64,000 nucleotides of DNA from Poa pratensis (Eukaryota > Streptophyta > Magnoliopsida > Poales > Poaceae). Positions within the stretch are counted from its first letter, which is position 1. Each line of letters opens with the position of its first letter. Positions 44,323-55,503 of the stretch are shown one piece after another. The position numbers were made by a program, and so were the translations under genes. The notes under the pieces are model-generated. The model saw nothing but the letters and a program-made list of their open reading frames with translations, made no database searches and was not told the DNA's origin. The stretch spans positions 46,626,758-46,690,757 of the forward strand of contig CAMZMU010000027.1 of the NCBI GenBank assembly GCA_947311845.1, given 5' to 3'.

Positions 44323-47221
44323 TACTGTTGATCGTCTATACATGTTGCTATTTCCTACTGTTTCATGTCGTCGTGTCAAGAGTACGTACGTGCTTAGTTA
44401 GTACAGTACAGTACATTATACCACATACGGAGTACTAGTAAGGTCTTAGTGCGGTCATGATTTTGGACCCGCTGCATCGTCGCATGATCTGGTCGACCGG
44501 CATTTGGATGTGATATAGCAATTGTTAATATGTGCACATATGCATGCATGTTGATTACTTTTTTAAGAAAATAAGGGTTGCCTTGTGGCTCCATTTTATC
44601 AACAAACCAAAAGTACATACCAGATTTAAGAGAAAAAATGTAGCGATAAAAGATTATCTGAGGGCTCTTAGATTCAAAAGATTTCATAGGAACAATGGAG
44701 GATTAATTTGCTGAATTTTTCTGTTTTGATTCGTAGGATTGCGCATAAGGATACTTCGCAAGGAATTATTTATACTAAGTTTAATAGAAATCTAACATCC
44801 ACCGAAAACTCTTTTGTAAGAATTCTTATTTTTTCTGAGATGTAATCAATCACAGTTTGGGTACATCTGAACGTTCGTTTCTCTTTAATTTTGGTGCGTG
44901 TTTCATTCGACTTATGTTTCCGCCGCCTTTCAAAAATACGTACGTCACTCGGTCAATTCTATTCATATCGTGACTAGAAGCCGATAGATAGAATGGTTTC
45001 CTTCGTTATAAAACAACACGTCACATATGTAACGACGTGTCATCCGCGCAACCCACCTCGGCATGTACGAGAGCATAATCTAAACCGAAACAACCAACAA
45101 AAATGGGTGACAAGGAGAATAAAATGAATACAATTTATACTGAACTTTTATAATTATGTGATCTAAAATTTAGCATGTTATAGTATTACGTTAACAATAT
45201 TTATGTCCGTTTGCATAGCTTAACCACACGAATTCGCAATATTAGTGGTGTTATTTTTGTAGTAAATTAATTGCAAGATACTAATATGTATTTTGTATGC
45301 AAAGTTTGTTTTAGAACTAAGTTTTCTAAAATGCATGATCTATATAATTTACCAGTATTTATGGTAAAGGTAATTCGTAGAGAGTATGCTCTAACAAATC
45401 ACTCAATGGCAATTTCTAGTGTATGATTAAGTAAGCATCTTTGTAGAAACTTGTAAGTATAAACTGAATCAATGAATGTTTTTTTAATGGTCAACCCACC
45501 TCGGCGTGGATGGACACAACGGAGAAACATGCGGCGACAGTAGAGGCGACGATGGATGGCTCCCGCCCATAGTCCTCGTGACCGCCTTCGGCTCGAGGTC
45601 CCCGACGTCCAAGTGCCAAAACATGGTAGAGGACGACAAGATTGCAACAACATTATTCCATGTCGGTGCCCGTGGATGACATTGATCTAATTTGCCTTTT
45701 CAATCATCAATGAACGGTGAGAATTTGATCCATGTTAGCAGAATAGTATTACCATTGCCAATTAAAATGGAGATGTGAAAAGTGTCGGCTAGGTGATGGT
45801 ATCTTGCATTGCATTCATGTTTATGGTACGGTCATGCTTGTAATTATGCAAATTCTAAATAGACTTATTTCTAATGTTGCCTTGTTGAAAAGAAAATTAT
45901 ATTATTGCAAATATTTAAGCAGAGAAGAAAAGGAGGGGCCAGTGAGCCGCTTAGAGTAAAAACCTAGCTGTGTGTTCTTTGGTGTGTGTGTTGTGACTCC
46001 ACCCTCATGTTTCCCGTTTGATTTCAAGTGCAATAATAGAAAATTGTATCAGAGCAATGTGGGTTGCTTGACACTCGATCTTTTTTGATTTTTTTGATTT
46101 TCTTGACACTCGATCTGGTCTGTAGTTAAGTGGTGGTGATTTGGCGGCAGCGTCGTGTCGGTGCAAGTGAAGTCAGATCTAGAGAAAAAGAGTAATACAA
46201 TTGGGCAAACTAATATTAGAATTATGCGGGTCGATCGCCTTTGGGACAAAATTTGAGCGTTTTCTCATCGACTACAACACGCATGCACCTTTGCTAGTCT
46301 TATAGAATTGAATTGAGCATGTCATTACAATCATGCATTTTTCCTATTGCTGCATTTTTTATCCTACTATACTCACAAAAACCCCGAAGGTACGGTTACA
46401 GGATAGCTATCTTCTACAATCCAGGATTATGCCAAAACTGAATCATCGATGCAAGTCGTAGCTGCAAGTGTGAATCCTTGGGTACGACACCAATTTGCCA
46501 AACTTGGGTTTCATGCATGTTTGCGTACGTAGTTGTGCATCACTGACCGGCCGGGGACCGGTATTGTTGTTCCGGCTCCGGGCAAGGCATGATTACCCAC
46601 TTTTCTTCTCCTTTTTGTATCTACAAATGCAATGGAATCTCGATTCCAAGTGCAAAAGTATCCCAAGGGAGAGAGGGCGAGAGATATATACAGATATACT
46701 ACTATATTAAAGACTCAACCTTTCTTTTAATCAAAGATGATCTAGATGCTATATCTATACCCTATCTAATCTAGCTATGAATATATATAGGTCGTCTTTT
46801 TATCTTATCTGAATCGGGTATGCTGGTAGCTGGTCCGGGCTTTTTGCATGCTGAGGATAAAAAGCGTTGGAATGAATCGGGATTAAGTTAACACGGCAAA
46901 GGGTCCTTTTTGCTATACTGACCTCCTTCTTCCTCCATGCATGCAAATAGATTTACCGTTGACCATGTAAAGCGAGCAGGGTGAAACCCTAGACGCAGCG
47001 GCACTACGCACCGTTCGCACAGGCTTCGTCATTAGGAGCACCCGCGGCACCCTAGCTTGGCCTTCCACCTCCGAGATACGATTCTCTTCTATCAAGATCG
47101 CGTCGACGGATAATTATTTGAGATGTCTGCGGCCGCCGTGCCTGATAGCGAGATAGAAGGGTGCGCCTTTTGCAGGACGCTCTTTTCTGCCCGGGACGCA
47201 GTGCAGCGGCAGAGGTGCAGG
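44323..47221. other. bHLH 3' flank and intergenic sequence
   Basis: The 3' UTR presumably covers the first 150-300 bp; no clear AATAAA was found. The remainder is AT-rich, with no gene or element that could be supported. A GC-richer piece at 46910-47220 precedes the hAT element. Confidence 0.55.
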
Positions 47222-47767
47222 CAGTGGCGGAGCTAGACCACTCAGGGAGCCTGGGCAGAACCTATACAGATCGATGGCAGCTAGCTTTTACCACTCAGGG
47301 AATTCGCCGCAAACGCCGTCGGCAGGGGAGAGATCGAGCAAGGCGTCGGCGAGGGGCGAGAGCCTAGGAATAGACGAATCCGTCTGTGTCGTTCTGTCGT
47401 TCCGTATTCACTATGCGAGGCTGGACTCGATCGCGGATCGGTGCTGTACGAGGAAAGGAAGACACAGCCAGCCGGCCAGCCCACGCAAGAGAAACGTCCA
47501 GGCCTGAAAACGTTTGAAACATGGGCCAATTTCTGCTTGGCTGATACATGGGTCAGTTCCTGCTATACAAATGTACATAGGCATAAAAAAAATTGGAGCC
47601 CCTAAATTTCATGGGCCTTGTGCGGGCCGCACCACTTGGAACCACTGTGGGCCCGGCCCTGCCCATAAACACCCTGCTAATCACTGTTTTTAGCTAAATT
47701 TCAACGGAGAGGTGCCGGAAGAGCCCGGGCGGCTGCCCAGGGTCGCCGGGAGCTGGCTCCGCCCCTG
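47222..47767. mobile_element. Non-autonomous hAT element, 546 bp
   Basis: The left end CAGTGGCGGAGCTAG and right end CTGGCTCCGCCCCTG are inverted repeats (13 of 15 match). Both are flanked by the perfect 8-bp duplication GGTGCAGG (47214-47221 and 47768-47775), as expected for hAT. No transposase ORF is present. The right ~85 bp of this element, with its flank, is repeated at 59837-59938. Confidence 0.92.
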
Positions 47768-47783
47768 GGTGCAGGAATGACAT
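47683..47783. repeat. Left copy of ~101-bp direct repeat flanking the Tat gypsy
   Basis: This consists of the right end of the hAT, its GGTGCAGG target duplication and AATGACAT, and it directly abuts the gypsy 5' LTR. The right copy (59837-59938) differs by four transitions and one T. Confidence 0.9.
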
Positions 47784-48303
47784 TGTTGGGGATATACCTA
47801 CTAGGGGTATCACCAGCATGGATCAATTCGGCTAGTCCAGGGTGGCCCGCAGTGGTGGTGAAGGCTTTGCCTGCCGGCCCCAGATAGCTGACGACCAAGG
47901 AAGGCGGATGCCGGCAAGGAGGAGGCCCAAGACTGAAGCCCATGAAGCCACCAAACCAAGACGGAAGGCGGCATACTTGCCGGCTAGGTTTAGGACTCTG
48001 TATACTTGCCGGATACGTAATCCTTGTAACCCTAGGTCCAGCCGCCTATATAAGCTGGACCTCGGGACGCCTTTAGGGCAACCAATCGATACTTTCATAC
48101 ACAACCAACTCATTGTAACCTGTTCACGGCTATTGCCTTATAGTGAGTTATAGCAGCACGTAGGGCTCCGCCACCGCCGTGGTCCTGAAGCTGGGTAAAC
48201 TGCCGTGTACAATCCCGACCTCGACGACGTCCACCTTCTTGCCCTACGTTCACCCTCGGCTAGCAGGACCCCGTCTCCTATCCAAGATGCCGATACGACG
48301 ACA
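47784..48303 (+). repeat. 5' LTR of the Tat gypsy
   Basis: It begins TGTTGGGG. The end is placed at ...GATACGACGACA, two bases before the PBS; an alternative end is CCTATCCA at 48283. It contains a promoter-like CCTATATAAGCTGG at 48048-48061. It is about 97 percent like 59331-59836 by eye. Confidence 0.82.
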
Positions 48304-48305
48304 GT

Positions 48306-48323
48306 TGGCGCCCACCGTGGGGC
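48306..48323 (+). other. Primer binding site-like sequence of the Tat gypsy
   Basis: TGGCGCCCACCGTGGGGC follows the LTR. This string is common at this position in grass Tat-type elements. I did not assign the tRNA. Confidence 0.75.
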
Positions 48324-48633
48324 CTAAGGCGTCAGGCGTCACGTTCCAGGCGGGAACCCTAGGCGGCATCGGCGAAACAATCGCCGTCGGCCGCGCTGTT
48401 CGCTATGGCGACAACCACTACATCAGCTGCGACGAGTCCTACATCCCCGCAGACGACTACATTGTCGGATGCGGAGTTGTGCCGTTTGGCGGCGTCGATG
48501 TGTTCATCGGCTACACTTCTGAGGCGTATGGGTTGCCGCGAATTTATTCGCCATCCCACCCGCCCTACAATCAAGACGGATCTGAGTTTGCCTCCCTGAG
48601 GAGTCCGCAGATTCAGATCTACACTTTGTCGGC

Positions 48634-50800
48634 ATGACGGGACTGGGATCAGACTCCCAGCCCAACAGTCAAGATCCCGAATCTATTCTTCCTGCGCTCC
48701 AGGATGATGCGATGTCGGATGCCGGATCCAGATCTACCGTTCACGTCAACGTAGATTCTGATTCCGAAGAAGATTCTGCCAGCATGTTTGAGCAACGGGT
48801 CAAGCAGTGTTTGTTACACCTGATCCTCCGCCTTCTGAGGCGGCTACGGGCTCCTCCGTCAACATGCAGCAGGTTTTTGTGGCGGATGTCACCGGTGCAG
48901 CCTCAGAGAAGGCGGCAACTGACGCCGCCAACCTGGGGACCCCGGCAACCGATCCACAGTTTCCAGAGCCTCCTGGGGCTCCAAAGAAGATTCTGGAGAA
49001 GGGCGAGCCCAGCAAGATAGGAACATGGCGGCTCTGGCGGAAGTTCTTCACACGCCGGTACGACAAAACCAATCCGGCTGATTTGGAGAAACTTCGAACA
49101 CCTTGGTGGAGCAAACTGAGTACCTCAAAAGCAAGCAAGCAGAGGTCCAGAGCCTCCTCGACGAAGCCAAGGAGGAAAACGCCAAGATAACCGCCAAGTG
49201 ACCCCAAGCGCAATCTTTTCACCACCACCCATTGCCCAAGCCGGCAGGACAAGTGGCGGAAAGAAAAAAGAAAGGCAGGGATCATGACACCTTCAAATCC
49301 CCTGCCCAAAAGCTTGGTTTCGAGTGGGCTACAGCGCCGCAGCGTAAGGACAAGAACGGGGACGTCATCCTCGCAACCCCTGTCCTCAACACTGCAGCCG
49401 CCTTGGACATCCTCAACAATGATGACTATGACAAGGACGAGAAGATTACTACGCATCGATCCTTGCTCACAAAGCTCTAGAGCAGCAGGCCCGTGCTGAT
49501 TCTCGCGCCGACATGGCGGACGCAAGGGGGGAAAGTTGGAATCAAATCCAACGCTTGCAAAGCTGCGGCCGGTGGCAACCCGAAGATCCGTCCGGCTCCA
49601 GTAGCCACGGAAAAGGGAAGGACAAGGAGAAAGACCCACGCAAATCACCACCTCCCAAAGGCAGCGTGACGAGGCATCCAGGACCGGCAACAGGCGCAAG
49701 GCCTCACCTCCTCCGCCTAGGCGGGATGAAGGCGGAAGCAGGGGCAGCAAGCAGCCGCCAAGGAGTGGCGGCAACCGCGACAACGCCCCGCCGCCAAGAA
49801 GAAGCAGGGACCGCACACAGTCCCCACCACCAGTGCCCAGGCACGAAGGCGGAAGCCGGGGACACAACAACGAGCCTAGGCACAGCCGGGCAGCGCAGGA
49901 CGAGCCCATGCCGATAGATCTGGCAAACAGCTCAGTCCGCAAGACGCGAGACATCGTCTCAATGACATCAAGGCTGGAAAGCAAGATGCCTATCTAGGAC
50001 CTGAGTGCTTTGGCCCAGCCATCCGCAACGTTCAAGTACCCGAGACATGACATCAGTGTCAAAAACTCATCAAAGGTACAATGGAGCGGACAAGCCAAAC
50101 TCATGGTTGTCGGACTACGCGCTGGCAGTTGAAATTGCCGGAGGCAATGGCCTCGTCGCGCACGCTTCCTTCCCCTCATGTGGAGGGGACAGCCCGAAGC
50201 TGGATCGAAAACTTGCCGGAGAAAAGCATTCATAGCTGGCATGACATGGAAAAGGTGTTCACGCAGCACTTCCAAGGCACGTACAAGCGACCCAATACAT
50301 ACACAGATTTGGTTCGTTGCGTGCAAAAGCCAGATGAAACAGCTACAAGCTTCTTGGCAAGGTGGATTCAAACAAAGGCAAGCTGCGAGAACGTAGACGA
50401 CAATCAAGCAATCCATGCCTTCACCACAGGCCTCCTGAAGGGCTCAAGTCTCAGACATAAGCTCGTACGCATGCAAGTCAAGGATCTCGGAGTCATGCTC
50501 GAAGTAGCAGCCATGTACGCACAGGCGATGATGCACGCGATGGAGATGGCGCACATGATATGGCGCCAAACAGGCGAGCAAGTCACAAACGCAAGGCTCC
50601 CCAGGATGACAAAGCCGGACCATCAAACGAGGTCGCCGCCGCCTTCGAAGGCAAAGGCGGCAACCGCAAGTGGAAAGGAAAGGGTAAAGATGGCGGCTCC
50701 AGCAAGCAACGCCTGACGTACGATCAGGCAAAGCCTTGCCCTGCCCAATCCACGCGTCCTTAGGCAAAGTTAACCACACATTAGGGGAATGCCGGTTCAT
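48634..50800 (+). pseudogene. gag: Tat gypsy gag, frameshifted
   Basis: The frame starts MTGLGSDSQPNSQDPES (48634) and shifts near 48800. It continues through a charged region (49232-49480) and a basic Pro/Arg-rich stretch. The capsid domain is at 50081-50580 (YNGADKPNSWLSDYALAV, then WIENLPEKSIHSWHDMEKVFTQHF and FLARWIQTKASCENV). After it comes a Lys/Gly-rich tail with C..H residues (KPCP..., GECRF) in further frames. At least four small indels break the frame. Confidence 0.85.
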
Positions 50801-50826
50801 GGAGGACTTCAAGAAGGACCCCGAGG

Positions 50827-51600
50827 TTGGCTGGAAATCAAAAAAGAGCAAAAAGGCTGAGAAGACAAAGAAGGAAGATGATGATGGGGCAGTCCATGTC
50901 CGAGGATGAGGAACCCAAGCTGTGCGCAAAGAAAGGAAATATCCCAAGGTACATGGCCAATTGGTGTGCTTCTGGGCACTCCTTCGGCAAAGAAGAAAAG
51001 GCGGAGATGCGCGAGCTAAACGCCACAGTACCAGACGTTCCCCAGTATCTAGACTGGTCAGAGGAGCCAATAACTTGGGATAGAGATGATCACCCAGATC
51101 ACGTACCTCACCCCGGCAAATACGCCCTTGTCGTCGACCCAATTGTCGATAACTTCAGGCTCACCAAGGTGTTGATGGATGGCGGCAGCAGCCTCAACAT
51201 CATCTACGCGGACACTGAAGCGCATGAACTTGTCGGAAAGCCAGCTTGACTATAGCAAAGTCAAGTTTCATGGCATCGTTCCGGGAAAGCAAGCCAAGTC
51301 AATGGGAAGCATCAATTGGAGGTTACTTTTGGGCCTGAGACAAACTACCGCTCGGAGTATCTCAGGTTCGAAGTAGTCCCCTTCAAAAGTGCCTACCACG
51401 CCATTTTGGACGGCCAGCTTTCGCCAAGTTCATGGCTCGCCGTGTTACATCTACAGCAAGCTGAAGATGCCGGGACCCAATGGTACAATTACCATCAGTG
51501 GCAACTTCAAGAAAGCAAAGGAGTGCGAGCGTGGCAACGCCGCCTTCGCTGAGGCAGTCCTCCACGCAGAGGAGTTAGCCATGTTGAAAAAGAGCTGATA
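50827..51600 (+). pseudogene. pol: Tat gypsy protease
   Basis: The active-site region VLMDGGSSLNIIY lies at about 51169-51207, matching the D-G-G-S-S variant of Tat/gypsy proteases. The frame stops at 51247. Downstream sequence (FGPETNYRSEYLRFEVVPF, AYHAILDG) continues the protease in other frames. Confidence 0.82.
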
Positions 51601-51803
51601 CGTCGCAGTTGCCGGAGCATGTAAAGACCGCTGAGCAAAAGAACACTTTCAAGGCGTCCGAAGACACAAAGAAGGCGGATCTGGTCCCAGGTGACAGCTC
51701 CAAGCAAGTCACCATAGGGGCTGGCTTGGACGACAAATAGGAAAGCGCGCTCGTCAGGTTCCTCCGTGAGAATCAGGACATCTTTGCATGGTCATCAGCC
51801 GAC

Positions 51804-52493
51804 ATGCCAGGTGTCCCGAGGGAACTTGCCGAGCACTCTCTTAACGTCTACGAAGGAGCCAAACCAGTGAAGCAAGGAATAAGGCGCTACGGTGAGAAGA
51901 AGCGGACAGCAATAGGGAAGGAGATCATCAAGTTGCAAGAAGCCAAGTTCATTAGGGAGGTAGTACACACTGATTGGTTGGCAAATCCTGTAATGGTTCC
52001 AAAACCTAATAAGGAAATGAGAATGTGCATTGATTATACCGGTTTGAACAAGTGCTGTCCTAAGGACCACTTTGCTTTGCCTCGTATAGATCAGGTCATA
52101 GACTCCACAGCCGGCTCCGAGCTGCTGTGCTTTTTGGATGCGTACTCCGGGTACCACCAAATCAAAATGCGAGAATCCGACCAAATCAAAACAGCGTTCA
52201 CTACGCCCTACGGGACCTTCTGCTACATCACGATGCCCTTCGGTCTAAAAAATGCCGGCGCAACGTATCAGCGGTGTATGCAAAGATGCCTTCACGAGCA
52301 AATTGGCCGCAATGTTCACGTCTATGTTGACGACATTGCCGTCATGTCAAGAAAGAAGGCAGATTTGCTTGACGATTTGAGAGAAACCTTTGATAGCCTC
52401 CGGGTATATAGGATGAAGCTCAACCCGAAAAAATGCGTCTTCGGGGTTCCTGCCGGCAAATTGCTTGGCTTTATCGTTTCCGAACGAGGATAG
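51804..52493 (+). pseudogene. pol: Tat gypsy reverse transcriptase
   Basis: This 229-codon open frame has CIDYTGLNKCCPKDHFALPRID, CFLDAYSGYHQI, TPYGTFCYITMPFGLKNAGATYQ, the catalytic YVDDI (52323-52337) and KLNPKKCVFGV, covering fingers to palm. It ends at a stop at 52491, where the RNase H part continues in the next frame. Confidence 0.92.
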
Positions 52494-53122
52494 AAGTGAA
52501 TCCAGAAAAAATCAAAGCGATCCTCAACATATCCAGGCCCAAGGACCTGAAGGACGTGCAGCGACTTGCCGGCTCGGCGGCTGCCGTCAGTCGTTTCATT
52601 AGCCGTCTTGGTGAGAAGGCACTGCCTCTCTACCGGCTTCTGAAGAAATCCGACAACTTTGAGTGGACAGACGAAGCAGACGCCGCCTTGCAGCAACTCA
52701 AGGACGCGTTAACGTCTGCTCCAATTTTGGCAGCTCCTCGTTCGCAGGAACCAATGCTGCTTTACATCGCGGCAACTAACTTGGTTGTTAGCGTGGTACT
52801 GGTTGTGGAACGCAAGACGGAAAATTCAGACTTGCCGGAACAACGTCCGGTTTACTTCATCAGTGAAGTATTTTCCGCCTCAAAACAGCGTTATCCGCAT
52901 TACCAGAAGCTGGTCTACGGTGTTTTCTACGCCGCCAGGAAGTTAAGGCACTATTTCCAGGAACATTCAATAACGGTGGTGAGCAAGGCACCTCTGGGGG
53001 ATATCATCAATAATACAGATGCAACAGGCCGCGTTGCCAAATGGGGCATTGAACTTGCCGCCTTCGACATCATGTATAAACCCAGAACGGCCATTAAGTC
53101 TCAAGCCTTAGCAGATTTGTAG
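52494..53122 (+). pseudogene. pol: Tat gypsy first RNase H (connected to RT)
   Basis: It has EKIKAILNISRPKDLKDVQRLAG and LYRLLKKSDNFEWTDEAD, then LLYIAATNLVVSVVLV and ALADL. The acidic DAS-type residue expected in the LLYIA. segment is replaced by A/T (IAATNLVV), which is common in Tat elements, whose first RNase H is degenerate. Confidence 0.85.
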
Positions 53123-53139
53123 CAGATTGGACGGAGGCC

Positions 53140-53604
53140 ATGGACGAAGTACCTCTCCCTGAAGATGCATACTGGATCATGCACTTTGATGGATCAAAAA
53201 TGCTTCAGGGCTCGGGGGCTGGCATTGTTTTAAGAAACCCTCAAGGAGACAAGCTTAGTTATGTGTTACAAATTCACTTCAAGGCAACTAATAATGTTGC
53301 TGAATACGAAGCTCTCCTTCATGGTTTACACATTGCCAAGGAACTTGGCGTCCAGCGTGTCCTCTGCTACGGAGATTCAGACTTGGTGGCGCAACAGATA
53401 CGTGGTACTTGGGACACAAAGAGCGAGACAATGGCGGCATATCGAGCTACCGTTGACGAATTCGCCAAGTGTTTTCTAGGCTACGAGGTCCGCCACATCC
53501 CAAGAGCTCAAAATGAGGCGGCAGATACACTTGCCAGAATGGGTCTGAACGCAAAAAGGTACCAAAAGATGTTTTCCTGGAACACCTACACAAGCCGTCA
53601 ATAA
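53140..53604 (+). pseudogene. pol: Tat gypsy second (archaeal-type) RNase H
   Basis: A separate RNase H fold is visible: MHFDGSKMLQGSGAG (first Asp), NVAEYEALLHGL (Glu), CYGDSDLVAQQI (Asp) and QNEAADTLARMG (last Asp), the full D-E-D-D set. Tat-clade elements are known to have acquired such an extra RNase H, presumably replacing the degenerate first one. Confidence 0.88.
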
Positions 53605-53667
53605 AGGAGCAGACCTCCTTGACCCAGAATCGGCAGAACCAGTTGACATGCTAGCTATGCCGTCTAC

Positions 53668-54997
53668 TTGGTAAAGCCGGATTGGACGACGCCATATTTG
53701 GACTTCCTGATCAATCAGGAGTTACCGGATGATGAGGTTTTGAAAAGGCAAATAATAAGAAGAGCCAAGGCATTCACAATAATCAAAGGCGAATTGTACA
53801 AGCGTAGCACCACTGGTGTTTACCAACGCTGCATTTCGCCCGAAGAAGGCAGAGAACTGTTGGATGAGATACATGCCGGCGTATGTGGACATCATGCTTC
53901 CTCACGCGCCCTTGTTTCAAAAGCCTTCCGACAAGGTTTCTATTGGTTGACAGCCAAGCAAGATGCAGAAGACATTGTCAAAAGATGCAGGGGCTGCCAA
54001 CTTTATGCCAGACAATCACACATGCCGGCTCAAGAGCTTAAAACAATACCCATCACATGGCCTTTCGCAGTCTGGGGCTTGGACATGGTTGGTCCGTTTA
54101 AAACGGCGCCTGGTGGCTACACACATTTACTTGTGGCTGTAGACAAGTTCACCAAATGGGTTGAAGCTAAGCCTATCAAAAAGCTAGACGGCGCCACAGC
54201 CGCAAACTTTCTGTGGGGAATAATCTCTCGGTTCGGGGTGCCTCATAGCATTATCACCGATAACGGCACTAACTTGTCGCAAGGCGAAGTCGAGGAATAC
54301 TGTTATAAGCATGGTATCCGCCTAGATCTAGCCTCAGTAGCACACCGCAGGCAAACGGTCAAGTAGAGCGTACAAATGGTTTAGTCCTACAAGGATCAAA
54401 CCACGTCTCGAAGTACCATTGCACAGAGCGGCTGGGGCTTGGGTGGATGAATTGCAGTCTGTCCTTTGGAGTTTACGCACAACTCCAAACAGATCAACCA
54501 AGTTTACTCCTTTCTTCTTAGTCTATGGCGCAGAAGCAGTGTTGCCAACCGACATGATGTACGATTCTCCCAGAATTCAAGCCTACGTCCAGGAAGACGC
54601 AGAAGATGCAAGACAGGATGGCCTTGACCTACTTGATGAAGAACGAGATGTTGCCCTCGCACGATCCGCCATCTATCAGCAAAGTTTGAGGCGTTATCAC
54701 AGCAGAAGGGTGGGCAACGAAGTTTTAGAGTTGGTGACCTGGTCCTCCGCCTAATCCAAGATAGGAAAGGGCTTGCATAAGTTATCCCCGCCTTGGGAAG
54801 GACCTTTTGTGGTCAGTAAGGTGTTGCTCAATGGTTCTTATTACTTGGTAGACGAGACGGATACAAGAAGAAGCGAGGTCGCAAGCGCAAAAGGAAGGTT
54901 GACGACAAGTATGAAGAAACCAAGCGACCCTGGAACATTGAGCAGCTACGTCCTTTTTACACTTAGCAATTTCCACATTGTAATAAGTACTATATGA
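53668..54997 (+). pseudogene. pol: Tat gypsy integrase
   Basis: The zinc domain (GVCGHHASSRALVSKAFRQG, then RCRGCQ) is followed by the core with GLDMVGPF (first Asp) and ITDNGTN (second Asp). A one-base shift near 54340 puts the third acidic residue (TPQANGQVE) in another frame. The C-terminal part (54419-54754: RTTPNRSTKFTPFFLVYGAEAVLPTD; 54773-54860: PPWEGPFVV) is also shifted. Confidence 0.9.
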
Positions 54998-55503
54998 TTA
55001 TGAAATAAAAGTCTGTGGTTTGCTCATTCAGTTTTGGGATCATGCCATCTTTTGTCTTTTCTCGCAATCATATATCTGTTGTCATAAAAGTTACCAAACA
55101 AAATAAGTTTTTGCTCCGTGCTAAGGTTCAAACTTTTTGACATTTGCCGTCTGCCGGCTAAAAAAGCAAACAATCTTTGCACCGCCTAATATGCTTATCT
55201 GTCTGTTTGTGTGTGGGTCGCCTAGTAGTATGTCGTTGGCACCAACATGCTGGCTTTGGTCTCTGAGTCTAAATTAGTTGGTATTGCACCTGGTTGGCTC
55301 AGCTAAAGTAACTAAGATGAGGTTCCGCCAACATATGAAAAAGCTAAACATGCAACGAGATACATATTAAGGCGGGCCACTTAAATAAGCCTACCGCCAA
55401 GTGTAGCATAAAAGTTGGCCCATAATATTTACAAACCCAAAATAAAGTTTTTGCGTTAACAGATTAACGCAGTGTTTTGTGCTGCCTTTGCAGGAGAGGA
55501 CAG

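Noticed and set aside
48179..48637. 152-codon frame covering the LTR end and PBS as the gag start
   Set aside because: It begins inside the LTR and crosses the PBS. The gag is better started at 48634, although the frame after the PBS may be leader coding in some relatives.
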